Source: an uncultured bacterium (GTDB lineage Bacteria; Verrucomicrobiota; Lentisphaeria; Victivallales; UBA1829). From it: DNA of 39,877 nucleotides. The notes beneath the pieces are model-generated. The model was not told where the DNA came from and ran no database searches. It saw only the letters and a list, made by a program, of their open reading frames with translations. The stretch is from NCBI GenBank assembly GCA_900548385.1, contig URKJ01000045.1, positions 1 through 39,877 on the forward strand, in the 5' to 3' direction. Position 1 is the first letter of the stretch. Every line of letters begins with the position of its first letter. Below are positions 31,874 to 39,847 of this stretch, in pieces. The position numbers were made by a program, and so were the translations under genes.

Positions 31874-33238
31874 TCAATATTCAAACGTCACCAGGAATAC
31901 CGCCGAACCGGGAGACAGTTTTTTCAAGAGCAGTTTTCCATCCCGGAACCGGGCAGGAATTTCCAGCTCGTCGTGATTCTGATCCAGCAAAACGACATTC
32001 CAGCCAGACGCACCGTCAATATTCGCGATCTCCACTTCGATCTCCGTCTCTTCTCCACGGTAATCCGTCACAAGGAGCGCACCGCGCTTTCCGGCTTCGT
32101 CCGATGCCGCAAGAATCCATTGCGTCTCCGTTCCGCCCTCCGCGGCGATGCGAACCGGATACCCGTGAACGACCGCGCCGAACATCTTCAGCGAATAGTA
32201 ATTCTTGTTGAGACGGCGCGTCAGCGTATGGAAGCCGAACGGACTTCCGGCGGCAGGACGCCCGGCTCCGTAGTAACAGGCGGCGTCAAGCGGGGAATCG
32301 TGCCACCCGGTAAACAACGCGGTGTTGTAGGCGGCGGAGTCGATCCCCAGCATACCGGCGGGACCGTTCATCGCCTTCAGGAATTTTTCCTCGGTTACGT
32401 TCTGATGCAATCCATCCCAGGTGAGCAGATAGTGCCACTCATTCAGATGAAGTTCGGTTTCCGTAAATCCGAACGAATCGACTAGCTCGCGCATCTCTTC
32501 TGTCTGCCGGATCAGCCCGACAGGATCCGACCAGTAGGAGTGCCAGGAGATGAAATCAGGGGCGATTCCCTCGTCGCGGCAGGCAGCCAGAAGCGGTTCC
32601 AGCCATTCCCGATGCAGCCAGCACATTGCGGGACCACCGATCTTTTCATCGGGGAACTCCTGCTTGAGATATTTCAGAACATCGCAGAAAAAGCGGATGA
32701 ACTGTTCCCGGCTCCCGTTCCACATGCGGGCGTCAAGATCCGGTTCATTCCAAATCTCCCAGCAGGGAATGTTCATACGGAAGCCGTCCGCCCATCCGTA
32801 GTTGTAATGACGGATGATCCCCGCGAGTATCCTGGCGTAATGGAGATTGTCTTTCGGGATTTCCGTGTTGAAATGGTGTCCCGGAAGCGTGTGCTCAATG
32901 CTGACGCCCAGACGATAGTAGACCTGCGTTCCGCAGGAAAGCAGATTCCGGAGCAGCCAGTCGGTCGCCTTGAAATAATAGTTTGCCGGATCCGCGGGGT
33001 CCGCCTCTTCGCGCGGAAACACAAAGACGGTGTCTACGACGCGCTGACCGGGATTGTTCAGCGCCTGGTCGTGTGTCCGCGACTCCGTCAGATGAAGTTC
33101 CGCAAACTCCCGGTTGAAATCGACAACGTTCTGCGAACTGATATTCGGCATGTAGTTCGACCCGTGCAGCCGTTTCCGGATCATTCCGTTTCTTGTGCCG
33201 AAATCCGCTTTCATCGGACCGCATTGTTTGACAAACAT
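31874..33238 (-). CDS. Clan GH-A glycoside hydrolase, GH39-like
   Basis: A 454-residue TIM-barrel hydrolase. The acid/base is Glu165 in WEIWNEPD and the nucleophile Glu267 in HLNEWHY, the spacing of clan GH-A retaining enzymes. The barrel is followed by a beta-sandwich of about 100 residues with the ATDYRGEETEIEV pattern. Overall shape and length fit GH39 (beta-xylosidase / alpha-L-iduronidase), but family 39 cannot be separated from related families by eye. There is no signal peptide, so it probably cleaves oligosaccharides in the cytoplasm. GGAGG precedes the ATG. It is the last gene of the LacI-controlled cluster, after the heparinase-like lyase. Confidence 0.82.
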   Translation of the reverse strand: MFVKQCGPMKADFGTRNGMIRKRLHGSNYMPNISSQNVVDFNREFAELHLTESRTHDQALNNPGQRVVDTVFVFPREEADPADPANYYFKATDWLLRNLLSCGTQVYYRLGVSIEHTLPGHHFNTEIPKDNLHYARILAGIIRHYNYGWADGFRMNIPCWEIWNEPDLDARMWNGSREQFIRFFCDVLKYLKQEFPDEKIGGPAMCWLHREWLEPLLAACRDEGIAPDFISWHSYWSDPVGLIRQTEEMRELVDSFGFTETELHLNEWHYLLTWDGLHQNVTEEKFLKAMNGPAGMLGIDSAAYNTALFTGWHDSPLDAACYYGAGRPAAGSPFGFHTLTRRLNKNYYSLKMFGAVVHGYPVRIAAEGGTETQWILAASDEAGKRGALLVTDYRGEETEIEVEIANIDGASGWNVVLLDQNHDELEIPARFRDGKLLLKKLSPGSAVFLVTFEY

Positions 33239-33314
33239 CGTTACTTCCCTCCTTTTTTGACTGTGGGGTGTCTCCGCATACTTTACCCCCGGATCCTTCC
33301 GGAAACCAGAACGG

Positions 33315-33344
33315 TTTCTGCCAAAAAAGATAGTTTTTCTGCCA
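33315..33344. repeat. Two 9-bp direct repeats, 21 bp apart
   Basis: TTTCTGCCA at 33315-33323 and 33336-33344, in the 113-base gap between the lyase stop and the GH39-like start. The 21-bp period equals two helical turns, as in binding sites for AraC-type regulators. No such regulator is encoded here. Confidence 0.4.
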
Positions 33345-33351
33345 GACCGGC

Positions 33352-36300
33352 TTATTCCGGAGGAAAGTCCTTCCGACAGGAACGGGGAAACACGACCCGC
33401 TGTCCCGGTTCGACCGCATACAGAATAAACCAGTCGCCGTTGCGGATCCCCTCCCGCTTCAAATCCGTACCGGATTCAAACACGATTTTTCCGTATTCCG
33501 TCTCTTTGACGGGAAACGTCTTTCCCGTTCCCGGAAACAGCGCTTTTGTGCCGGGATACCAGCCGATGTCCGAAAACTTCTGAATCGGACGGTTCAGGCG
33601 GAGTCGGTCCACCCGTCCATCGTCAAAGAAAAATCCCTGATGCCACCCGGCGATCAGCGGAGCAGGTCCCTCCAGTTTCACCATGACGCGCCCGTCCGGA
33701 AGAGTTTCGGCGGATTCGATGCGGAATCCTTCGTTGTTCTCCAGACCATTCGTTCTGCGGATCCGCAGGAGCAGTTCCTTTCCGGCGGCGGAAGCCGTGT
33801 CCCACGGACGGTCCGGGCGGATATACAGCACCGATTTCGTCCGGTCGCCCGTCAGATCGGCATTCAGATCGACCAGGGTTCCGCTCTCCTGCGCCCCCCC
33901 GCGGAGCTCACGTCCGCCAGCCCTCAGATAAGAGCCGCAGAACATATCCAGCCGGCGGACTCCGCCTTTTGCATCCCGCCGGATCAACGCATACCGCGCA
34001 TCGGTCTCCGTGCCGTCGACAAGCACCAGCGGCGCCGTCGTTTCCTGATAGATCACTGTATCGGTTCCGCCCCCGGTCAGGACAAGCCGGATTGCCCTCG
34101 CCAGCCCGCTGCTTTTGCGAACGGGAAGCGCCGAGGCTTTGGCAACGACGGGAGCCGCGCCGGGATGCCGTCCCTCCAGCAGCGTCACAAAACAGCTTTC
34201 AAGCGGCATTCCATTCTTTGCCTCGCGACGCTGGGCAAGCAGATCAAAACCGTCCTCAAATACGGCGGTTCTCTGGTCGATCATCCCGCCGGAACGTGTC
34301 TTTTGAAGCCGCACGACCGCACTCCAAGGAGCTTTTGCACTCAGCAGTTCCACGGGTTCGCCCGCAGGAATCCCGGAAATGCGGAAGTCGACGATCCCGA
34401 ATCCCGGAGCGGGACGCCCCTCCGGCCTGCCGTCGCCGTCGCGCCAGTACGCATAATAATCGGTACGGAAATCCGCCGACCACGGTTCCGCCGTCTCTTC
34501 CGAACGCCGGACTTTGGTGATGTAATCGTAACTGCGGTAAATCCATTTGTGATAAAGCGGAGGAAACAGAGCGGACGGCGGCGGGAGCTTTCCTCCGAAC
34601 AACGCACCGGTCATCGTGGCAGACTCCGCACGGTCCGCAGGCAGATTCTCCGCAATCCGGTCTCCCCAGACCGAGTACCAGAGGGTCTGGCTCTTCCCCC
34701 CTGCGACCGGCAGGAAATCCAGTACATACGCTCTGCCGGAGGGAGTTGCCACTCCGATCAGCGCACGGCGGTACTTCGTCACATCGCGAACGCCGAACGC
34801 CTGAAATTCGCCGATCGTACCGACTTCCAGAACCTGAAATTCCGATTCCGGGGAACCGTACGGCTCCCCGCCCTTGAACGCCAGAACCTCGCTGATCCCG
34901 CGCCGGACCGACGATATCTCATTCACCGTCAGCGAACTCTGATTCATCGCACTTTTCGCCAGCAGACGGTTCCACGTTTCATGCACATTCGGACGCTCCG
35001 GCGGGACCGCGACCGCTTTCCGCGGCAGATTCAGCCGGTTGAGCTCCTTTACGCCTCCGGCATCCAGGTTCGACCACGGCGGAGCATATCCGCCGGGCCG
35101 GATCACGCAAATGCCGTCAAACCACGAAGCCAGTCCCATCATCAGATCCCCGTGTCCGTGCGGACGCGAAAAATTGAGCACGGTTTCAAGACGCTGTCCC
35201 GGACCGCCCACCCGGATCACGCCGACGCCCCACGATGACCAGACATGACTCGAAAGCCGCCCGTTCTCCTCATTCTCTCCATCTTTCTGAAGATTCAGAT
35301 TAACCCGGTCTTTCGGGACTTCCCGCAGAAGCTCGTAGCAATCGCCATGCTCAAACAGCATTCCGCGCGCCGTAATCAACTTTTGGGATTCTCCGACGGC
35401 TTTCCGCACGAACGGGTTGCTGCGTGCAAAACCGGGGTCAATCAGTCCCCAACCGTGTTTTTCCTGAATCACCGGGTAAAATTGACGGCGCAGCATCCCC
35501 TGATATCCGGTGCTCCCTTCCCCGTTCAACCCGTCGGAATAATGGTGATTGTAAAACGAAAGTTCATGATTCGGCGCGGCGAAACCGAGCAGTTCCCGAT
35601 CCCGTCCGAGCAGGGCGCTGACCGTAATCCCGGTATAGTTCGTCTGCTGATAATTCACCGTCAGTCCATGCATGTTTACGGAGGAAAAACCAAGATTCAC
35701 CTCCCGCAGGAACATCCGCGTAATCTCCCGCTCCAACCGGTCCGGGTCGCCGTATTTCCGTTTGGAATAGTAACGGAATGCGGGATGATGCCACATCATG
35801 GCAAACACGACTGCAGGCCCGGCATCGCCCGCCAGATTCATCCAGCCGCGCGCAAACGTCGGCACGGCACGGTTCCACCAGCCGATCTCCGGCATCTCCG
35901 CCCAGCGGTTCGGACGCGGCAGCGCCTCCCACTCTTTCCGGGTCAGCCCCTTGCCATCCTTTCCCGGTGCGATCAGATTGTTCAGCGACAGCGGAAGCGC
36001 ATAGTACAGATCTTTCAAATGATCCAGATAGACAGCCGCCTTGTACGGATAAAGCGGGTTGCCGTCCCGCAGATACGGAGTTGTCAGACGGTACAGGATG
36101 ATCCTCCGCGCCTCCATCCAGTCCCGCATATTGAACAGGTTGCCGATGAACAGCTCCCAGCTCCGCCCCTGCGAATCCCGGTAAAGCGTACAGGGGATTT
36201 CGCGAATGGAGTCGTCAAGATAGCGGAATGAAGCCGTGGAATCCGGCTTGAGTTCATACTCCGCCGGCCAGCCGTTCCGGTAAAGCTCCTTTTTGCAGCA

Positions 36301-36771
36301 GGAAAGCACGGCGCGGTTGGCGTTTACCGGATCGAAACGCACCGAAAGTGCATTGGACGAACAGAACGGACAGTAAGAGATCAGTCCGTAATAACTGTCA
36401 CGCTGATCCCGCGTGAAATGCCCGGTCCAATGAAGAAACGGCCGGATCGCGGGAAACGGAACGCCCCGGATCCGTGCATACGGAGAGATCGACGACGGTA
36501 TCTGCGCCCCGATCTCCGCATCGGTTCCGATCCCGTAACGCGGTTCCCGCTGCTCCGCAAGCGCGGAGAACGCCTCGTCGGTCAGCGGACCTTTCCATCG
36601 CGCCATCGCCTCAAGAGCCGCCTCTTTCATCAGCCCACCGGGCTCCACGTCGAGCAGGCGCCGTCCGGGAGTCTGCGCATTCAGTTTTTCCAGTTTGTCC
36701 GGTGCATCCCAATATCCGGCGCCAAGCGCGGAAACGGCCAACAGGAATACAAAGAAACAAGATGATTTCAT
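33352..36771 (-). CDS. Large secreted heparinase II/III-like polysaccharide lyase
   Basis: A 1139-residue exported protein. The signal peptide is residues 1-18 or so (FFVFLLAVSALGAG). An N-terminal helical part of about 130-500 residues contains a Cys set (CPFC at about 134, then a CC pair about 25 residues on) that may bind zinc. The central motif FSRPHGHGDLMMGLASWFDG near residue 535 is the heparinase II/III C-domain His site, followed by a long beta-sandwich region to the end. Family members cleave uronic-acid polysaccharides by beta-elimination; the substrate is not readable. At 1139 residues it is much longer than typical heparinases (about 600-750), with an extra C-terminal region. It is followed by a GH39-like hydrolase. 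Confidence 0.78.
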   Translation of the reverse strand: MKSSCFFVFLLAVSALGAGYWDAPDKLEKLNAQTPGRRLLDVEPGGLMKEAALEAMARWKGPLTDEAFSALAEQREPRYGIGTDAEIGAQIPSSISPYARIRGVPFPAIRPFLHWTGHFTRDQRDSYYGLISYCPFCSSNALSVRFDPVNANRAVLSCCKKELYRNGWPAEYELKPDSTASFRYLDDSIREIPCTLYRDSQGRSWELFIGNLFNMRDWMEARRIILYRLTTPYLRDGNPLYPYKAAVYLDHLKDLYYALPLSLNNLIAPGKDGKGLTRKEWEALPRPNRWAEMPEIGWWNRAVPTFARGWMNLAGDAGPAVVFAMMWHHPAFRYYSKRKYGDPDRLEREITRMFLREVNLGFSSVNMHGLTVNYQQTNYTGITVSALLGRDRELLGFAAPNHELSFYNHHYSDGLNGEGSTGYQGMLRRQFYPVIQEKHGWGLIDPGFARSNPFVRKAVGESQKLITARGMLFEHGDCYELLREVPKDRVNLNLQKDGENEENGRLSSHVWSSWGVGVIRVGGPGQRLETVLNFSRPHGHGDLMMGLASWFDGICVIRPGGYAPPWSNLDAGGVKELNRLNLPRKAVAVPPERPNVHETWNRLLAKSAMNQSSLTVNEISSVRRGISEVLAFKGGEPYGSPESEFQVLEVGTIGEFQAFGVRDVTKYRRALIGVATPSGRAYVLDFLPVAGGKSQTLWYSVWGDRIAENLPADRAESATMTGALFGGKLPPPSALFPPLYHKWIYRSYDYITKVRRSEETAEPWSADFRTDYYAYWRDGDGRPEGRPAPGFGIVDFRISGIPAGEPVELLSAKAPWSAVVRLQKTRSGGMIDQRTAVFEDGFDLLAQRREAKNGMPLESCFVTLLEGRHPGAAPVVAKASALPVRKSSGLARAIRLVLTGGGTDTVIYQETTAPLVLVDGTETDARYALIRRDAKGGVRRLDMFCGSYLRAGGRELRGGAQESGTLVDLNADLTGDRTKSVLYIRPDRPWDTASAAGKELLLRIRRTNGLENNEGFRIESAETLPDGRVMVKLEGPAPLIAGWHQGFFFDDGRVDRLRLNRPIQKFSDIGWYPGTKALFPGTGKTFPVKETEYGKIVFESGTDLKREGIRNGDWFILYAVEPGQRVVFPRSCRKDFPPE

Positions 36772-36789
36772 GATGACAATCCTCCCAAT

Positions 36790-37608
36790 TCAGCGGTCAA
36801 AGTAAAATCCGAGCAGAAACGGCTCGTAATCGGCATTGCCGCCCGGAGCGGCGGCGGGATATTGACCGGAGCTCAGGCGGCGCATGCGGAACGCCGTATA
36901 GGAGAGCGAACCGGCGTGCCCGTCCACAAACACCATCTGCGCTTTCCCGGTACCGAGCGGCGGCTTGCTCCGCAGATCGTTTGCCGTTGCCGCGCCGTTG
37001 CGGAACTCCTTTGCACCGTGACGGTACGCAAGCCAGAAAGGACGGTCCAGTTCACAGCCCTCCATATTCAGACTGTCGGAGACGAACATCACCTGTGACG
37101 GCGTATGGCAGGCGGACAACTTATGATTCCGGGCTCTCCACCACGAACCGCTGGAAGCGTCGCCGCCCAGCTGCCAGTTGATCCCGTACATCGGATAATT
37201 GTTGAACCCGGTGGTCTTGTCGCCTGTGATCCGCAGATCCTCCGAGGCGCAAACAACCACTCCTTTATTCAAGATTTTTGTCGAACTTCCGACGGTGACA
37301 GTCTGCATCCGGATCCCGTACCGCTCCAGCTTGCGGTAATACCGTTTGGAATCGTTGTCACCGTCGGTCAGTGCGGGACAGATCCAGTCCTCGTTATCGC
37401 TGGAATAGGAAGCGCCCGCAATCCCGAACTGTTTCAGATTTCCGGTGCACGAAGCATTGTTTGCCGCCCCCCTCGCCTTGTTCAAAGCCGGCAGAAGAAG
37501 AGAGGCAAGGATCGCGATCACGGCAATTACCACAAGGAGCTCTACAATGGTGAATTGAGAGATTCCGGATCCGTTTTTCCTGTTTCTGTGTTCTGTTTTC
37601 CGTTTCAT
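36790..37608 (-). CDS. Pseudopilin-like protein with type IV prepilin N-terminus
   Basis: A 272-residue protein with a basic leader, then FTIVELLVVIAVIAILASLLLPAL, the conserved pseudopilin helix with Glu at position +5 (E24 region), then a globular domain containing four or more Cys and the closing QMVFVDGHAGSLSY motif. This matches the prepilin-type 'DUF1559-like, H-x-DG' proteins that are hugely expanded in Lentisphaerae and Planctomycetes. Odd: the residue before the F is Gln, not the usual Gly required by prepilin peptidase. It lies between LacI and the lyase, 18 bases before the latter, so it probably belongs to the same glycan-use system, perhaps at the cell surface. Confidence 0.85.
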   Translation of the reverse strand: MKRKTEHRNRKNGSGISQFTIVELLVVIAVIAILASLLLPALNKARGAANNASCTGNLKQFGIAGASYSSDNEDWICPALTDGDNDSKRYYRKLERYGIRMQTVTVGSSTKILNKGVVVCASEDLRITGDKTTGFNNYPMYGINWQLGGDASSGSWWRARNHKLSACHTPSQVMFVSDSLNMEGCELDRPFWLAYRHGAKEFRNGAATANDLRSKPPLGTGKAQMVFVDGHAGSLSYTAFRMRRLSSGQYPAAAPGGNADYEPFLLGFYFDR

Positions 37609-37641
37609 GACTGGAGCCTTTCCGATTTGCTGTTTATTTGA

Positions 37642-38709
37642 TTAAAGAGAATTTCCGGAGTACAGCTCCGGCGGTATGAGACAAATTTTCTGTGCGGCAT
37701 CAGGAGTGCGCATACGGTCCAGCAGAAGCCGTGCCGTACCGGCGGCAAGCACCGGAGCGGAAACGCCGGCGGATGTCAGCGGGACCGGAGCGGCATTGGA
37801 AAACAGAGTCCGCTCGATCACAGCCAGCGCCAGTTCCCCCGGAATGGCGATCCCGCACTCCGCCGCCTCCAGTTCCATACCGAGCGCGGCGTGTTCATGC
37901 GAACAGACGACCGCCTCCGGCAAGCCCTGTTTCCGGAGTTCCCGGAACAGCCGGCGCCCGGTCTTGATCCCGCCCGCACCGAGCAGGTGCCGCAACTGGC
38001 CTCCGTAATGAGGATTTCCGGGAGCGAATCCGGAATCGGGACACTCCTCATAGTCCAGAGCGAACAGCTCGACCGCTCCGCCCATTGCCTCCTCAAGCCC
38101 CGCACGGGTCTCCGTGACATTGTCCGCAAACGGCGCCGGATGAGGAACGGCAAACACTACGCGGCGTTTCCGCTTTTTCCGCAGAATGGAACCGAGCATA
38201 CGCCCGCACTCCCGGTAATCGGCGCGGACGCAATCGCAGGGAAGCGGCGTATTCATATTGCGGATCACGACCGGAGTCCGGCGCGCGGCAAGAAGTTTGA
38301 ACGGATCATCCGCGGCTTCCGTATGAAACTCCCGTCTGGTCGGCGTCATGATGAGCCCGGCGACATTGCGGCTGAGCATGGTCCGGATGATCTCCGCCTC
38401 TTTTCCGGCGGAAAATTCCGAAACGGCGATCATCACCTGATACCCGGCATTATTGAGCAGACGGTAGGCGTGTTCGCAAAACTCCCCATATTCAAACAGA
38501 ACATTCGGCACGATGATCCCGACCAGATCGTTTTTTCCGGAATGGATCTGCCGTGCGGAATGGTCCGGCACATATCCCATTTCCGCCGCGACCCGGCGGA
38601 TATAATCCCGTGTTTCCTCCTTGATCGACCCTTTGCCGTTCAGAGCGTAACTCACCGTGGAATAATTCATTCCCAGCCGCTCCGCAATATCTTTCAGCGT
38701 AACCTTCAT
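37642..38709 (-). CDS. LacI-family transcriptional regulator
   Basis: A 355-residue regulator. The N-terminal HTH (residues 3-25) reads VTLKDIAERLGMNYSTVSYAL and is followed by a hinge region with YVPDHSARQ, then a periplasmic-binding-protein-like effector domain from about 60 (LVGIIVPNVLFEYGEF, and so on). The start at 38709 gives the canonical N-terminus. It is first in a minus-strand run with the pseudopilin, lyase and GH39-like genes, and a perfect palindrome sits at its own promoter, so it most likely autoregulates the entire run in response to an oligosaccharide. The ligand is unknown. Confidence 0.93.
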   Translation of the reverse strand: MKVTLKDIAERLGMNYSTVSYALNGKGSIKEETRDYIRRVAAEMGYVPDHSARQIHSGKNDLVGIIVPNVLFEYGEFCEHAYRLLNNAGYQVMIAVSEFSAGKEAEIIRTMLSRNVAGLIMTPTRREFHTEAADDPFKLLAARRTPVVIRNMNTPLPCDCVRADYRECGRMLGSILRKKRKRRVVFAVPHPAPFADNVTETRAGLEEAMGGAVELFALDYEECPDSGFAPGNPHYGGQLRHLLGAGGIKTGRRLFRELRKQGLPEAVVCSHEHAALGMELEAAECGIAIPGELALAVIERTLFSNAAPVPLTSAGVSAPVLAAGTARLLLDRMRTPDAAQKICLIPPELYSGNSL

Positions 38710-38723
38710 GTTGACTCCATCAA

Positions 38724-38772
38724 AAAATCAAACGTTTGATTTTAATTATACAACATTTTCCGGAAATGTCAA
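38724..38772 (-). promoter_or_regulatory. Near-consensus promoter with 20-bp LacI-type operator
   Basis: On the minus strand, TTGACA (38772-38767), a 16-base spacer and TATAAT (38750-38745). From 38743 to 38724, a 20-bp perfect palindrome AAAATCAAACGTTTGATTTT with the CG centre typical of LacI-family sites covers the start site. The spacer also holds TTTCCGGAAA (38757-38766), a second short palindrome. Confidence 0.85.
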
Positions 38773-39228
38773 GAGGGATAAAGAAGAAAAAAAGATTTTT
38801 CCGGCAGCCATAAAAGACAGATTGCTGAAACAGTCTGTCAATCGCCCTGAGATCATACCGGGATCTGCGGAATCCCTCATCTTTGCGCGTTCCCGACTCC
38901 GCCAGATAAACCTCCGCAATCCCCGGTCAATCCGGAATCAGGACTGCGGATCAATTCACACCGCCTCATTCCCCGGTCCCGCCGGAACCGCGGGATCATT
39001 CCGGTCTGCGCACCATGCGGTACGGGTTCGCCCTCCCCCCATAACGGGACCGATTGTCATGCCCCGTTTTTCAAGAACGGCATGACAACTCCTTTCTAAT
39101 GCTCTTTAATAAGGGTGTACAATAAAAAGAGCGACTACGCCAAATTACATTTGAGATTTGCAGTCGGTCCGAAACCGAATGTGCGCAAAATGACGGTCAC
39201 TACAGTTCGCCATGATATTCCGCTTGAT
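38773..39228. other. Gene-free region with two inverted repeats
   Basis: 456 bases with no convincing gene. A perfect 10-bp inverted repeat (TTGTCATGCC at 39054-39063, GGCATGACAA at 39079-39088) and a 7-bp one (GCTCTTT at 39101-39107, AAAGAGC at 39126-39132) lie together, just where base composition turns AT-rich. Two tiny minus-strand frames (39057-39083 and 38956-39060) share an ATGA overlap and follow AAAGGAG, but their start codons are simply the two arms of the inverted repeat. Confidence 0.5.
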
Positions 39229-39847
39229 TTAGTCACACCATCCGGTGTCGTCGACAAAATCTCTGTTTATAATTTTATATTTCTTCCCTGTACTATCATA
39301 GAAATACACGACAATGCCATAAAGATTATAATTTTTATTTCTGCGCTTTAGTATTATGCAATCGTTTGTCGGTTTGAAATCATATTTATTTTCGACTCCG
39401 ATATTCCAAATTTGTTTGCCGGTATTTTTCCTGGACCGCGAACCTGTTAATGGGAATGTGAAAACTTTTTCTTCATGGGGTTCCATGTAAAAATTTTCAG
39501 GCAATGCGCTGTCAAGCGGCGGATAGATAAGAAATGTTTCATTTATGTCAAAAAATTTTCCATCGCTTGCCAGATCGTTGATGATCAAATTCTGAGCCTT
39601 AAAATTTGTAAAGTTCAAGCGCTGATCCGAAATGTTCTTTATGCTTAACTCGAAGTTCTGTTTTTCCAACAACTTCAATTTGCAAGTTGCCAGCGAAGAA
39701 CCGTCGGCAATGTTTTCTCCGCTAAATGCAATTTCTTTTTTTAGCGGTTCATAGTTCTTAGAAATAAAGAGGCCAAACAAATCATCTGATGTTTTTTTTA
39801 TGTTTGGGTTTTGTTTCATAAAAATATCCCAAAGTACTATTGCATCT
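39229..39847 (-). CDS. Partial protein of unknown function, AT-rich
   Basis: 206 residues remain of a gene whose 5' end is cut by the adapter at 39848. It has a Lys/Asn/Phe-rich composition and codons unlike the rest of the window. The pattern of alternating strands (for example FELSIKNISDQRLNF and KVFTFPLTGS) suggests a beta-sandwich, and the protein ends FVDDTGWCD. I do not recognise a family. The marked drop in GC over its length suggests recent transfer, or an assembly join. The apparent N-terminal start in the adapter is an artefact. Confidence 0.7.

Noticed and set aside
33640..35238. A 532-codon plus-strand frame opposite the heparinase-like gene
   Set aside because: Composition is Arg/Pro-rich without motifs and it is fully antisense to a convincing secreted lyase.
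38956..39083. Two mini-genes (8 and 34 codons) with AAAGGAG and an ATGA overlap
   Set aside because: Both ATG codons are created by the arms of one inverted repeat and the peptides match nothing I know. Kept only as a note in the gene-free region entry.
39115..39351. A 78-codon plus-strand frame starting with GTG
   Set aside because: No proper ribosome site, composition is poor, and its second half is antisense to the partial gene at the right end.
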